A stretch of 64,000 nt of DNA, from assembly GCF_000708675.1 (NCBI RefSeq), contig NZ_JELR01000001.1:186001-250000 (forward strand), read 5' to 3'. Position 1 is the first letter of the stretch. Every line of letters starts with the position of its first letter. Below are positions 45,083-53,244 of the stretch, one piece after another. This DNA is from Microbulbifer sp. HZ11 (lineage in GTDB: Bacteria; Pseudomonadota; Gammaproteobacteria; Pseudomonadales; Cellvibrionaceae). Both the position numbers and the translations under genes were made by a program. The notes below the pieces were generated by a model. It made no database searches, was not told the origin of the DNA, and saw only the letters and a program-made list of their open reading frames with translations.

Positions 45083-45832
45083 TCAGGGGCGGTAGCAGAG
45101 CAGATCGGTCATCACCTGCAGATATTCCTCGCTGGCGACATCGGCGGAAATCGGGGGGAACTCGAGAGTGATACAAGGGTGTGCATTTTCCGCGCACCAG
45201 GTGCCGAACGAGCCGGGTGTCTGGTAACCCAATTCGGTGACCAGAGGCAGCTCGATGCGCTCCGCCAGCCAGTGCCCCAGGGGGCTCTGCAAGGGATCTT
45301 CAACGCACGCCAGGGGTTCGTGGATCGATACCATCCAGGCTGGGTTCAGCTCCCGAACAAGACGACACAGGGATTGGGTCTCTGGCTCGGACCCCGGGTG
45401 GTCGCCGGTGGATAGGAATACATCCCGCTCCTCGGCGGCACTGTTCCAGCGGTACACGGTGCCGTCGGGCTTCCAGTTGATCGTGGCAAAATTGCGGTTC
45501 AGGTCAACGCCGCGGGCGTTGGAGCGCACTCCCAGCTGGCAGCCGTCGGGATTGACCGCCAGGATAACGTGGTGGCGCAACAGGCCCGCCTCCAGGGACC
45601 TCAGGGCGCAGGAAAGGGTGACAACCGCAGCGACTTCGTCGCCGTGGGTGCCCGCCATTACCAGTCCGGAATTTTCATCACAGATTTCGGCGGGAAAGTA
45701 GTACAGCGGCGCCCCGAGAGCGGATTGACCGTACTGCAGGCGCTGAGCGTGGAACAGGCCACGCTGTGGCCGCGGTCTGAGGCGCACTGGCGGTGGACGA
45801 TGTTGGCGGAGCGGTTGTTTTGGGGCTGTCAT
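45083..45832 (-). CDS. mpaA: Murein peptide amidase A (M14-type zinc carboxypeptidase)
   Basis: MpaA removes diaminopimelate from murein tripeptide (L-Ala-gamma-D-Glu-DAP). The 249-residue protein contains the zinc motif H-x2-E in MAGTHGDEVAA, the substrate Arg in RGVDLNRNFATINW, a third zinc ligand in VSIHEPLACVED and the general base Glu in CITLEFPP. Size and motif order match MpaA better than succinylglutamate desuccinylase. It has no signal peptide, so it is cytoplasmic, as expected for recycling. Its product, L-Ala-D-Glu, is the substrate of the neighbouring epimerase. Confidence 0.82.
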   Translation of the reverse strand: MTAPKQPLRQHRPPPVRLRPRPQRGLFHAQRLQYGQSALGAPLYYFPAEICDENSGLVMAGTHGDEVAAVVTLSCALRSLEAGLLRHHVILAVNPDGCQLGVRSNARGVDLNRNFATINWKPDGTVYRWNSAAEERDVFLSTGDHPGSEPETQSLCRLVRELNPAWMVSIHEPLACVEDPLQSPLGHWLAERIELPLVTELGYQTPGSFGTWCAENAHPCITLEFPPISADVASEEYLQVMTDLLCYRP

Positions 45833-45866
45833 GCAATCCTTAACACTGTTTTACACTAGGGAATGC

Positions 45867-45893
45867 GAACTTTTTAACGTAATGCCCAACTAA
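45867..45893 (+). promoter_or_regulatory. Possible sigma-E promoter of degP
   Basis: GAACTT (45867-45872), a 16-base spacer, then ACTAA (45889-45893) imperfectly matches the sigma-E consensus (TCTAA/TCNAA at -10). It lies 142 bases before the degP start. Sigma-E control of a DegP/MucD protease is plausible, but the -10 is weak. Confidence 0.35.
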
Positions 45894-46034
45894 TAGGGTG
45901 TCACGGGCTGGGGTTCAATAGTGTTCCCGGCCGATAGCAGCCTTCGCGGATAACACTGAGTGATAACCAAAAGGCTGCCAAATCAAAATGTATTTTTTGC
46001 ATATTAGTAAAAGGGCCTATCAGGGGTGACAAAT

Positions 46035-47435
46035 ATGGTTGCACGCTGTTCGCAATTCTTGATTGCGCTTTGTTTCCTTATCTCGACCGCAGCATTTGCC
46101 CGCGGCTTGCCGGAACTGACCGACCTGATCGAGCAGAATTCACCGGCGGTGGTGAAGATCAATACCGTGGAGCGCAATCGCGTCTCCCGCAATTCCATGC
46201 CCCCCCAGTACCAGCAGGAGATCCCGGATATCTTCCGCCATCTGCTGGAACCCCGTCAGCGCCAACAGCGCCCAGTAGCCAGTATGGGGTCGGGGTTCAT
46301 CATTTCCGATGATGGCTATGTGGTCACCAATAACCACGTGGTCGAGGGGGCAGATGAAGTCCGCATTACCCTCACCGACCGCCGCGAATACGATGCCAAG
46401 GTCGTGGGTACCGACCCCCGGTCCGACCTGGCTCTGTTGAAAGTGGAAGGAGAAAATCTGCCCACGGTGCGCTGGGGTGACTCTGAAACTATCAAGGTTG
46501 GCGAGTGGGTGGTGGCCATCGGTTCCCCATTCGGGTTGGATTACTCGGCCAGTGCGGGCATTGTCAGTGCCATGGGCCGCAGTATCCCCAACGAAAGCCG
46601 CGAGAACTACGTGCCGTTTATCCAGACCGATGTGGCGATCAACCCCGGTAACTCCGGTGGCCCACTGTTCAACCTGAAGGGGGAAGTGGTCGGTATCAAC
46701 TCCCAGATCTACACCCGCAGCGGTGGTTCTATTGGTCTGTCGTTCGCGATTCCGGCGAGCCTGGCGCAGGATGTGGTTGCCCAGCTGAAAGAGAAAGGCC
46801 GCGTTGACCGCGGCTGGCTGGGCGTGGGTATCCAGGATGTGGACCGCAAGCTCGCCACCGCCATGGGGCTCGGGAAGCCGGCAGGTGCGCTGGTCGGTCA
46901 ATTGGAAGCCGGCTCTCCTGCAGATAATGCCGGTATTCAGGTGGGCGATATCATCATGCGTTTTGACGGCCAGAAGATTCTGATGTCCGGCGATCTTCCC
47001 CATGTTGTCGGCCGTACCCGCCCGGGTGCCGAGGTGCCGGTACTGCTGATGCGCGAGGGTAAAGAGCGCAAGCTGAATGTGCGGGTAGGCGCTTTGCCTG
47101 GCGATGATGATGGTCAGCAGCAGGCCAACGCCCCGGCCGCCAGTGATGTTGGCGGTCGTCTCGGCCTGGTCGTTGACGAAATCCCCGATAGTCTCAAACA
47201 GCGTCTGGGGGTGGAAAGTGGTGTGCTGGTCAAGCAGGTGGTACCCGGGAAAGCCGGCGCCAACGCGGGGCTGCGCAGTGGTGATATCATCGCGCAGCTT
47301 GGCTTCGAACAGGTGGAGTCCCTGTCGGATTACGAGAAAGTGGTGAAGAAGCTGCCCACCGGCGAGTTGCTGCCGATCCGCTTCTTCCGTGGTGGCCAGC
47401 CGACCTTCCGTACCATCCAGATCGAAGAGGACTGA
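46035..47435 (+). CDS. degP: Periplasmic serine protease DegP/MucD
   Basis: This HtrA-family protease/chaperone degrades misfolded envelope proteins. A signal peptide (LIALCFLISTAAFA) precedes the trypsin-like domain, with the catalytic triad in TNNHVVEG (His), RSDLALLKVEG (Asp) and NPGNSGGPLF (Ser). Two PDZ domains follow (about 265-355: VDRGWLGVGIQDVDRKLA; about 380-460: GLRSGDIIAQLGFEQVESL). ATG 46035 is preferred over GTG 46026 because CAGGGG is spaced correctly for it. In Pseudomonas the orthologue mucD also lies between mucC and lepA; here the ycjG-mpaA pair is inserted before it. Confidence 0.94.
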   Translation: MVARCSQFLIALCFLISTAAFARGLPELTDLIEQNSPAVVKINTVERNRVSRNSMPPQYQQEIPDIFRHLLEPRQRQQRPVASMGSGFIISDDGYVVTNNHVVEGADEVRITLTDRREYDAKVVGTDPRSDLALLKVEGENLPTVRWGDSETIKVGEWVVAIGSPFGLDYSASAGIVSAMGRSIPNESRENYVPFIQTDVAINPGNSGGPLFNLKGEVVGINSQIYTRSGGSIGLSFAIPASLAQDVVAQLKEKGRVDRGWLGVGIQDVDRKLATAMGLGKPAGALVGQLEAGSPADNAGIQVGDIIMRFDGQKILMSGDLPHVVGRTRPGAEVPVLLMREGKERKLNVRVGALPGDDDGQQQANAPAASDVGGRLGLVVDEIPDSLKQRLGVESGVLVKQVVPGKAGANAGLRSGDIIAQLGFEQVESLSDYEKVVKKLPTGELLPIRFFRGGQPTFRTIQIEED

Positions 47436-47626
47436 TGGCTCTCTTATAGATCACGTGAGTAGAGCGGTTGAGGGTAGAAGTCTGCCCTCAGGCCGCTCGA
47501 GGCCAGTAGCGCCAAGGGTTGCAGACAGATTGGATGCACTTTTTGCGCAACCTGTTAGACTTGCGCCCACAGCGCGGCCCGGTCCGCCCATTAACTCACT
47601 GATTTTTAAAAGGTTTTATCCTCGCA

Positions 47627-49432
47627 GTGGCCACTGATCTCTCCCATATCCGCAACTTTTCCATTATTGCCCACATCGACCACGGCAAATCCACCCTCGC
47701 AGACCGCTTTATCCAGGTGTGCGGTGGCCTGAGCGACCGTGAGATGGCGGCACAGGTGCTTGATAGCATGGATATCGAGCGGGAGCGGGGCATCACCATC
47801 AAGGCCCAGAGCGTTACCCTGGATTACAAGGCGCGCGACGGCAAAACCTATCAGCTGAACTTCATTGATACCCCCGGGCATGTGGACTTCTCCTACGAGG
47901 TATCCCGCTCTCTGGCAGCCTGTGAAGGTGCTCTACTTGTAGTAGACGCGGCCCAGGGTGTGGAGGCGCAATCCGTCGCCAACTGTTACACCGCGATCGA
48001 GCAGGGCCTGGAAGTGATTCCGGTTCTGAACAAAATGGATCTGCCCCAGGCGGAGCCGGAAAAGGTCGCGGAAGAGATCGAAGATATTATCGGTATCGAC
48101 GCCACAGAGGCCACCCGCTGCAGTGCCAAGTCGGGACTGGGCATCGAAGACGTACTGGAAGACCTGGTGCGCCTGGTACCGCCGCCCGAAGGTGACGTAA
48201 ACGCACCCCTGCAGGCACTGATTATCGATTCTTGGTTCGACAGCTACCTGGGTGTTGTGTCCCTGGTGCGTGTGGTGCAGGGCACCCTGAAGAATAAAGA
48301 CAAGATCGTTACCAAATCCATCGGCCGCGCCCACGTAGTGGACAGCGTCGGTGTGTTTACCCCCAAGCGCAAGGAAACCGGTGAACTGAAGGCCGGCGAA
48401 GTAGGCTTTGTTGTGGCCGGTATCAAGGACATTCACGGTGCCCCCGTGGGTGACACCCTGACCCACGCAAAAGATGCGGATTTGGTCAAAATGCTGCCGG
48501 GCTTCCAGCGCGTCAAACCCCAGGTTTACGCCGGCCTGTTCCCGGTGAGCTCTGACGATTACGAAGCCTTCCGCGATGCCCTGGACAAGCTCTCCCTGAA
48601 CGATGCGTCGCTGTTCTACGAGCCGGAAACCTCCGATGCCCTGGGCTTCGGTTTCCGTTGTGGCTTCCTCGGCATGCTGCATATGGAGATTATCCAGGAG
48701 CGCCTGGAGCGGGAATACAACCTGGATCTGATCACCACCGCGCCAACTGTGGTGTACGAGGTGGAACTGACCAATGGCGAAATCGTCAATATGGACAACC
48801 CCTCGCGCATGCCCGACCTGGGTCAGATCGAGGAAATGCGTGAGCCCATCGTGGAAGCGAATATTCTGGTACCGCAGGAATACCTCGGTAACGTGATTAC
48901 CCTGTGTGTGGAGAAGCGCGGCGTTCAGCAGGATATGCAGTACGTGGGTGGGCAGGTTTCCCTGCGCTACGAGCTGCCCATGAGTGAAGTGGTAATGGAC
49001 TTCTTCGACCGCCTCAAGTCCGTCAGCCGCGGCTTTGCCTCCCTGGATTACAACTTTGTGCGCTTTGACCCGGCAAAACTGGTGCGTCTTGATATCCTGA
49101 TCAACGGTGAGCGAGTAGACGCCCTGGCGGTGATTCTGCACCGGGACAACGCGCAACAGCGCGGTCGCGCCCTGGCAGAAAAAATGAAAGAGCTGATTCC
49201 TCGGCAGATGTTTGACGTGGCAATTCAGGCGGCTATCGGCGGTCAGGTGGTAGCGCGCACCACGGTGAAAGCCCTGCGTAAAAACGTAACCGCCAAATGT
49301 TATGGTGGTGACGTGACCCGTAAGAAGAAGCTTCTGGAGAAGCAGAAGGCCGGTAAGCGCCGCATGAAGCAGCTGGGCAAGGTCGAAGTGCCGCAGGATG
49401 CATTCCTGGCGGTTCTGAAAGTGGACAATTGA
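47627..49432 (+). CDS. lepA: Elongation factor 4 (LepA)
   Basis: This ribosome-dependent GTPase, also called EF4, acts in initiation/biogenesis and back-translocation. G1 [14 protein letters not shown], switch [18 protein letters not shown] and G4 [12 protein letters not shown] are present. The LepA-specific C-terminal domain ([20 protein letters not shown]) distinguishes it from EF-G. The 601-residue length is normal. The start is GTG 47627, and lepB follows by 97 bases. Confidence 0.97.
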   Translation: MATDLSHIRNFSIIAHIDHGKSTLADRFIQVCGGLSDREMAAQVLDSMDIERERGITIKAQSVTLDYKARDGKTYQLNFIDTPGHVDFSYEVSRSLAACEGALLVVDAAQGVEAQSVANCYTAIEQGLEVIPVLNKMDLPQAEPEKVAEEIEDIIGIDATEATRCSAKSGLGIEDVLEDLVRLVPPPEGDVNAPLQALIIDSWFDSYLGVVSLVRVVQGTLKNKDKIVTKSIGRAHVVDSVGVFTPKRKETGELKAGEVGFVVAGIKDIHGAPVGDTLTHAKDADLVKMLPGFQRVKPQVYAGLFPVSSDDYEAFRDALDKLSLNDASLFYEPETSDALGFGFRCGFLGMLHMEIIQERLEREYNLDLITTAPTVVYEVELTNGEIVNMDNPSRMPDLGQIEEMREPIVEANILVPQEYLGNVITLCVEKRGVQQDMQYVGGQVSLRYELPMSEVVMDFFDRLKSVSRGFASLDYNFVRFDPAKLVRLDILINGERVDALAVILHRDNAQQRGRALAEKMKELIPRQMFDVAIQAAIGGQVVARTTVKALRKNVTAKCYGGDVTRKKKLLEKQKAGKRRMKQLGKVEVPQDAFLAVLKVDN

Positions 49433-49529
49433 TACGCTCGTAATCTGGCAAAATACAGTCGTTCGGTAGCGGGGCGCTTTGGTGGAGACCCGCTACCCCA
49501 ATAAGAAGCAGTCGGAAAGAGACAACTGA

Positions 49530-50303
49530 ATGGATATCAACTTCCCCCTAATTTTGCTGTTGCTGGTTGTGGTGACAGGGGTGATCTGGCTGTTTGATGC
49601 ATTGTTTCTCGCCCGTGGACGCAAGGCGCAGGCGACGAAAGGACAGCCGGTACAAGAGCCGGTGGCGGTGGAATACGCCAAGTCTTTCTTTCCGGTGCTG
49701 GCTATCGTATTCGTGCTGCGTTCGTTTGTGGTCGAGCCGTTCCAGATTCCTTCCGCGTCCATGGACCCGACGCTGGAGGTGGGTGATTTCATTCTGGTGA
49801 ACAAATACGCGTACGGCCTTCGCCTACCGGTAAGCCGTACCAAAATACTGGATATCGGCGAGCCCAAGCGCGGCGATGTCATGGTGTTTTTCCCCCCGCA
49901 TATGAACGAGACCTATTACATCAAGCGTGTTATCGGTCTACCGGGAGATGAGATTCGTATAGAAAACAACCAGCTATATATCAATGGCGAGGCCATGCCG
50001 CAGGAGTTTATCCGCTTTGATACGGAAAACCCTGGGCGTGAGCTGCTGTGGGAGACCCTCGGTGGGCATCGCCATTTGACCGCGAAACAGAGCCGCCCGG
50101 GCCCGTTTGGCAATATTCGAACCCTGAAAGTGCCGGAAGGTCACTATTTCATGGTGGGCGACAACCGTGACAACAGTCTCGACAGCCGCAAGTGGGGATT
50201 CGTGCCCGAGGAAGACATTGTCGGCAAAGCCTTTGCAATCTGGATGCATTGGGAGAAACTACTGAGCCTACCCAGCTTTGACCGGGTAGGGAGCATTGAT
50301 TAA
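49530..50303 (+). CDS. lepB: Signal peptidase I
   Basis: This inner-membrane protease removes signal peptides of Sec and Tat substrates. Two N-terminal membrane segments (about 6-27 and 53-66) precede the catalytic Ser77 in PSASMDPTL and Lys132 in YYIKRVIGLPGDEI. The C-terminal MVGDNRDNSLDSRKWGFVPEEDIVGKA region is intact in family blocks. The length of 257 residues is shorter than E. coli LepB (324) but typical of pseudomonads. The lepA-lepB-rnc-era-recO order is conserved. Confidence 0.96.
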   Translation: MDINFPLILLLLVVVTGVIWLFDALFLARGRKAQATKGQPVQEPVAVEYAKSFFPVLAIVFVLRSFVVEPFQIPSASMDPTLEVGDFILVNKYAYGLRLPVSRTKILDIGEPKRGDVMVFFPPHMNETYYIKRVIGLPGDEIRIENNQLYINGEAMPQEFIRFDTENPGRELLWETLGGHRHLTAKQSRPGPFGNIRTLKVPEGHYFMVGDNRDNSLDSRKWGFVPEEDIVGKAFAIWMHWEKLLSLPSFDRVGSID

Positions 50304-50327
50304 AACGATAACAATCGGTAGATCGAC

Positions 50328-50780
50328 ATGGCATTAGATATACAGATTTCCCGCCGTATGGCTGGCCAAAAAGGCATGAGTTACTGGGGCTGGCTGGCGA
50401 TTATTGCGGTATTCGGTTTTGGCTTGACCGTGGTATCCAAAATGGGGCCGGCTTATGTGGATGCGCACTTTGTCGAAGAGGGGCTGCACTCCCTGGCCCA
50501 AAATGACGGTGTCCGGGAAATGAGCAATACCGAGATCAAGCGTGAGCTGGACCGCTTCTTCACCATCAATAACGTGCGTGGTGAACCGGTCAACTCGGTC
50601 AAGATAATTCGTGGTGCCGACAGTACTCTTGTCAGCATCAACTATGAGCTTCGTCAGCCGCTGTTCCACAATGTGGACGTGGTGATGAAGTTCGACAAAC
50701 AACTGAATACTGCCAAGCCCGAGTTGTGTTGTGAGCCGCTCGTGGATCTTGAGCAGTTTCGCAAGCGAGACGACTACTGA
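50328..50780 (+). CDS. DUF4845 membrane protein
   Basis: This 150-residue protein has one membrane segment near the N terminus (YWGWLAIIAVFGFGLTVVSKM) and a soluble domain (VDAHFVEEGLHSLAQNDGV, ELRQPLFHNVDVVMKFDKQ). The family is found between lepB and rnc in many proteobacteria and has no assigned function. It starts at ATG 50328, 24 bases after lepB, and ends three bases before rnc. Confidence 0.85.
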   Translation: MALDIQISRRMAGQKGMSYWGWLAIIAVFGFGLTVVSKMGPAYVDAHFVEEGLHSLAQNDGVREMSNTEIKRELDRFFTINNVRGEPVNSVKIIRGADSTLVSINYELRQPLFHNVDVVMKFDKQLNTAKPELCCEPLVDLEQFRKRDDY

Positions 50781-50783
50781 CCG

Positions 50784-51464
50784 GTGACCGACCTCCATCT
50801 GCAACGACTGGGCAACCGCCTGGGGTACCAATTTGCCCAGGCGGATCTGCTTGACCTGGCACTTACCCACCGCTCTCACGGCAGCCGCAACAATGAAAGG
50901 CTGGAATTCCTTGGTGACTCGATTCTCGGGTTTACCATCAGCGCGGCGCTATTTGAAAAATTCCCCGATGGCCGCGAAGGACAGATGAGCCGGCTGCGCG
51001 CGCAGCTGGTCAGCGGCGAAACCCTGGCCAAAGTGGCCCGTGAGCTGGAGCTGGGCGAATGCCTGCGCCTTGGCGAGGGGGAAATGAAAAGTGGCGGTTA
51101 TCGCCGTGCCTCGATTCTTGCGGATGCGGTGGAGGCGATAATCGGTGCAATTTACCTGGATTCCGGGCTCGACGCGGCGCGGGAGCGGGTACTGGCCTGG
51201 TTTGGTCCGCGCCTGCAGAGCCTGTCTCTGGAAACCGCAAAGGATCCAAAAACCCGCCTGCAGGAGTGGTTACAGGCACGGCAAAAGCCGCTGCCCGATT
51301 ACACCGTGGTGGAAGTGGCGGGCGAAGAGCACTCCCAGCAGTTTGTTGTCGAGTGCCGTGTCTCCGGCCTGAGTGAGCCCGCCAAAGGTATTGCTGGAAA
51401 CCGTCGCGCCGCGGAGAAAGCCGCGGCCACTGAAGCCTACGCGCGACTGACCGGGCAGAACTGA
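50784..51464 (+). CDS. rnc: Ribonuclease III
   Basis: RNase III cleaves double-stranded RNA, matures rRNA and controls many mRNAs. The signature [19 protein letters not shown] holds catalytic Glu and Asp. [20 protein letters not shown] follows, then a C-terminal dsRBD from about 155 ([20 protein letters not shown] and [15 protein letters not shown]). The start is GTG 50784, three bases after the upstream gene. The length of 226 residues equals E. coli Rnc. Confidence 0.97.
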   Translation: MTDLHLQRLGNRLGYQFAQADLLDLALTHRSHGSRNNERLEFLGDSILGFTISAALFEKFPDGREGQMSRLRAQLVSGETLAKVARELELGECLRLGEGEMKSGGYRRASILADAVEAIIGAIYLDSGLDAARERVLAWFGPRLQSLSLETAKDPKTRLQEWLQARQKPLPDYTVVEVAGEEHSQQFVVECRVSGLSEPAKGIAGNRRAAEKAAATEAYARLTGQN

Positions 51465-51545
51465 GCCTATAATCAGCTGCAAGTCGCACCCAAATACAGA
51501 CCGGTCCGCCTACGGCGGGCCAATTCGACCAGCTCGGAGACCCCC

Positions 51546-52457
51546 TTGAGCGAACCCAATACCCCCATTTCCCGCTGCGGTTATGTCGCAATCGTGGGCC
51601 GCCCCAATGTGGGGAAATCCACTCTGCTGAATCATATGCTGGGGCAGAAGATCTGTATTACGTCCCGCAAGCCACAGACGACCCGCCACAATATGCTGGG
51701 TATCAAGACCGACGGGCAAAACCAGATTATTTTTGTGGATACTCCCGGGCTTCATGCAGGTGAAGAAAAGGCCATCAACCGCTATATGAATCGCGCTGCT
51801 ATCAGTTCTACCCGGGATGTCGATGCGGTGGTGTTTGTGGTGGAGCCTGCACGCTGGACCGAAGGGGATGAGCTGGTGGCGCAAAAGCTGCGAGGCCTTA
51901 AGTGTCCGCTGATTGTCGCGGTGAACAAAGTGGACCAGTTGCAGGACAAAAATGCGCTGTTACCCCAGCTACAAGCCTTGCAGGAGCGCTTTCCCGAAGC
52001 GGAAATCGTACCGATTTCGGCACTGCGTACCTCCAATCTGCAAGCTCTGGAAGATGTGATAGTCGAGCGCCTGCCTGAAGGCGGGCACTTCTTTGAGGAA
52101 GACCAGATTACCGATCGCAGCTCCCGCTTCCTCGCCGCCGAAATCGTGCGTGAGAAAGTGATGCGTCAATTGGGTGCAGAGATTCCCTATTCGGTCACTG
52201 TGGAAGTGGAAGAATTCTCCCAGGAAGGCAAGGTGCTACACATCAGTGCGGCGATTCTGGTGGAGCGCAACGGCCAGAAGCGCATCCTGATTGGCACCAA
52301 GGGTGAGCGTATCAAGCAGATTGGCCAGCAAGCACGCCTGGATATGGAGACCCTGTTTGATAGCAAGGTGATGCTGAACCTTTGGGTGAAAGTAAAATCC
52401 GGCTGGTCCGACGACGAGCGCGCTCTGCGCAGCCTCGGCTACGTCGATAAGCAGTAA
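51546..52457 (+). CDS. era: GTPase Era
   Basis: Era is a GTPase that binds 16S rRNA and assists 30S maturation. G1 [13 protein letters not shown]3 DTPGLH and G4 VNKVDQ are present, followed by the C-terminal KH domain ([22 protein letters not shown]). TTG 51546 is the start, with CTCGGAGACC upstream. The length of 303 residues is normal. It follows rnc by 81 bases. Confidence 0.97.
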   Translation: MSEPNTPISRCGYVAIVGRPNVGKSTLLNHMLGQKICITSRKPQTTRHNMLGIKTDGQNQIIFVDTPGLHAGEEKAINRYMNRAAISSTRDVDAVVFVVEPARWTEGDELVAQKLRGLKCPLIVAVNKVDQLQDKNALLPQLQALQERFPEAEIVPISALRTSNLQALEDVIVERLPEGGHFFEEDQITDRSSRFLAAEIVREKVMRQLGAEIPYSVTVEVEEFSQEGKVLHISAAILVERNGQKRILIGTKGERIKQIGQQARLDMETLFDSKVMLNLWVKVKSGWSDDERALRSLGYVDKQ

Positions 52458-52474
52458 CCACTCGGCAACGTGCT

Positions 52475-53242
52475 GTGCAGCAGCTTCCGCCGCAACCCGC
52501 CTACATTCTCCACTCCCGTCCATACCGGGATTCCAGTCTGATTCTGGCGCTGCTAACCCCGGACTACGGGCGTATCGCCTGTATCGCCAAGGGCGCGCGC
52601 CGTGACAAACAGCGTCGCCAGCGCGCCTTGCAACCTTTTGCCCCGTTACTGGTAACCCTACTGGGGCGTCACGAGCTGAAGACGCTCGGGCCGCTGGAAA
52701 ATGCCGGCCAGCCGCTCTGGCTGAAGGGGCGTGCCGTGTATGCCGGGCTTTATGCCAACGAACTTCTGGTGCGGTTGATGCCGGAAGGGGAAAGTCAGGT
52801 ATCCATATTTGTCGCATACCAGAATTTGTTGCAGCGTCTGGCGAGTTTGTCCGGCGAGAAAAGTGATGAGCTGGAACTGCCACTGCGAATTTTCGAGTTG
52901 CAGATGTTGCAAGCGCTGGGCAGCTGCCCCGAATTGGATTATTGCTCCCTGGAAGGTGCTGCGATAAGGCCGGATGGAGTCTACCGGCTGACTCTGGAAG
53001 AGGGGTTTGTACCTGTCGCGGTGCCCCCGGGTCAGGCGCTGCGAGGGGCAGATTTTGTTGGTGGACAGCTGCTGGCATTGGCGCAGTTGCTCGCAGAGGA
53101 CACGCTATTTGAGAGTCGTACGGCGCCTCAGGGGCAGCTTGGCGATGCCAAACGCCTTACACGCCTTTTATTGAGCCCAATGCTCGGTCAGCGTCCACTT
53201 AAAAGTCGCGAGCTATTTCGACAGGTGTACTGCGCAGACTGA
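52475..53242 (+). CDS. recO: DNA repair protein RecO
   Basis: RecO loads RecA in the RecF pathway, with RecR. The N-terminal OB fold (AYILHSRPYRDSSLILALLT, IACIAKGARRDK) precedes a helical domain with ELQMLQALGSCPELDYCSLEG. The product is 255 residues, starting at GTG 52475. It ends two bases before the convergent hybrid kinase gene; pdxJ and acpS, common next genes, are absent here. Confidence 0.94.
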   Translation: MQQLPPQPAYILHSRPYRDSSLILALLTPDYGRIACIAKGARRDKQRRQRALQPFAPLLVTLLGRHELKTLGPLENAGQPLWLKGRAVYAGLYANELLVRLMPEGESQVSIFVAYQNLLQRLASLSGEKSDELELPLRIFELQMLQALGSCPELDYCSLEGAAIRPDGVYRLTLEEGFVPVAVPPGQALRGADFVGGQLLALAQLLAEDTLFESRTAPQGQLGDAKRLTRLLLSPMLGQRPLKSRELFRQVYCAD

Positions 53243-53244
53243 AT

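Noticed and set aside
47933-49156. Minus-strand open frame opposite lepA (407 codons)
   Set aside because: It mirrors the codon pattern of lepA and has no domain or start signal.
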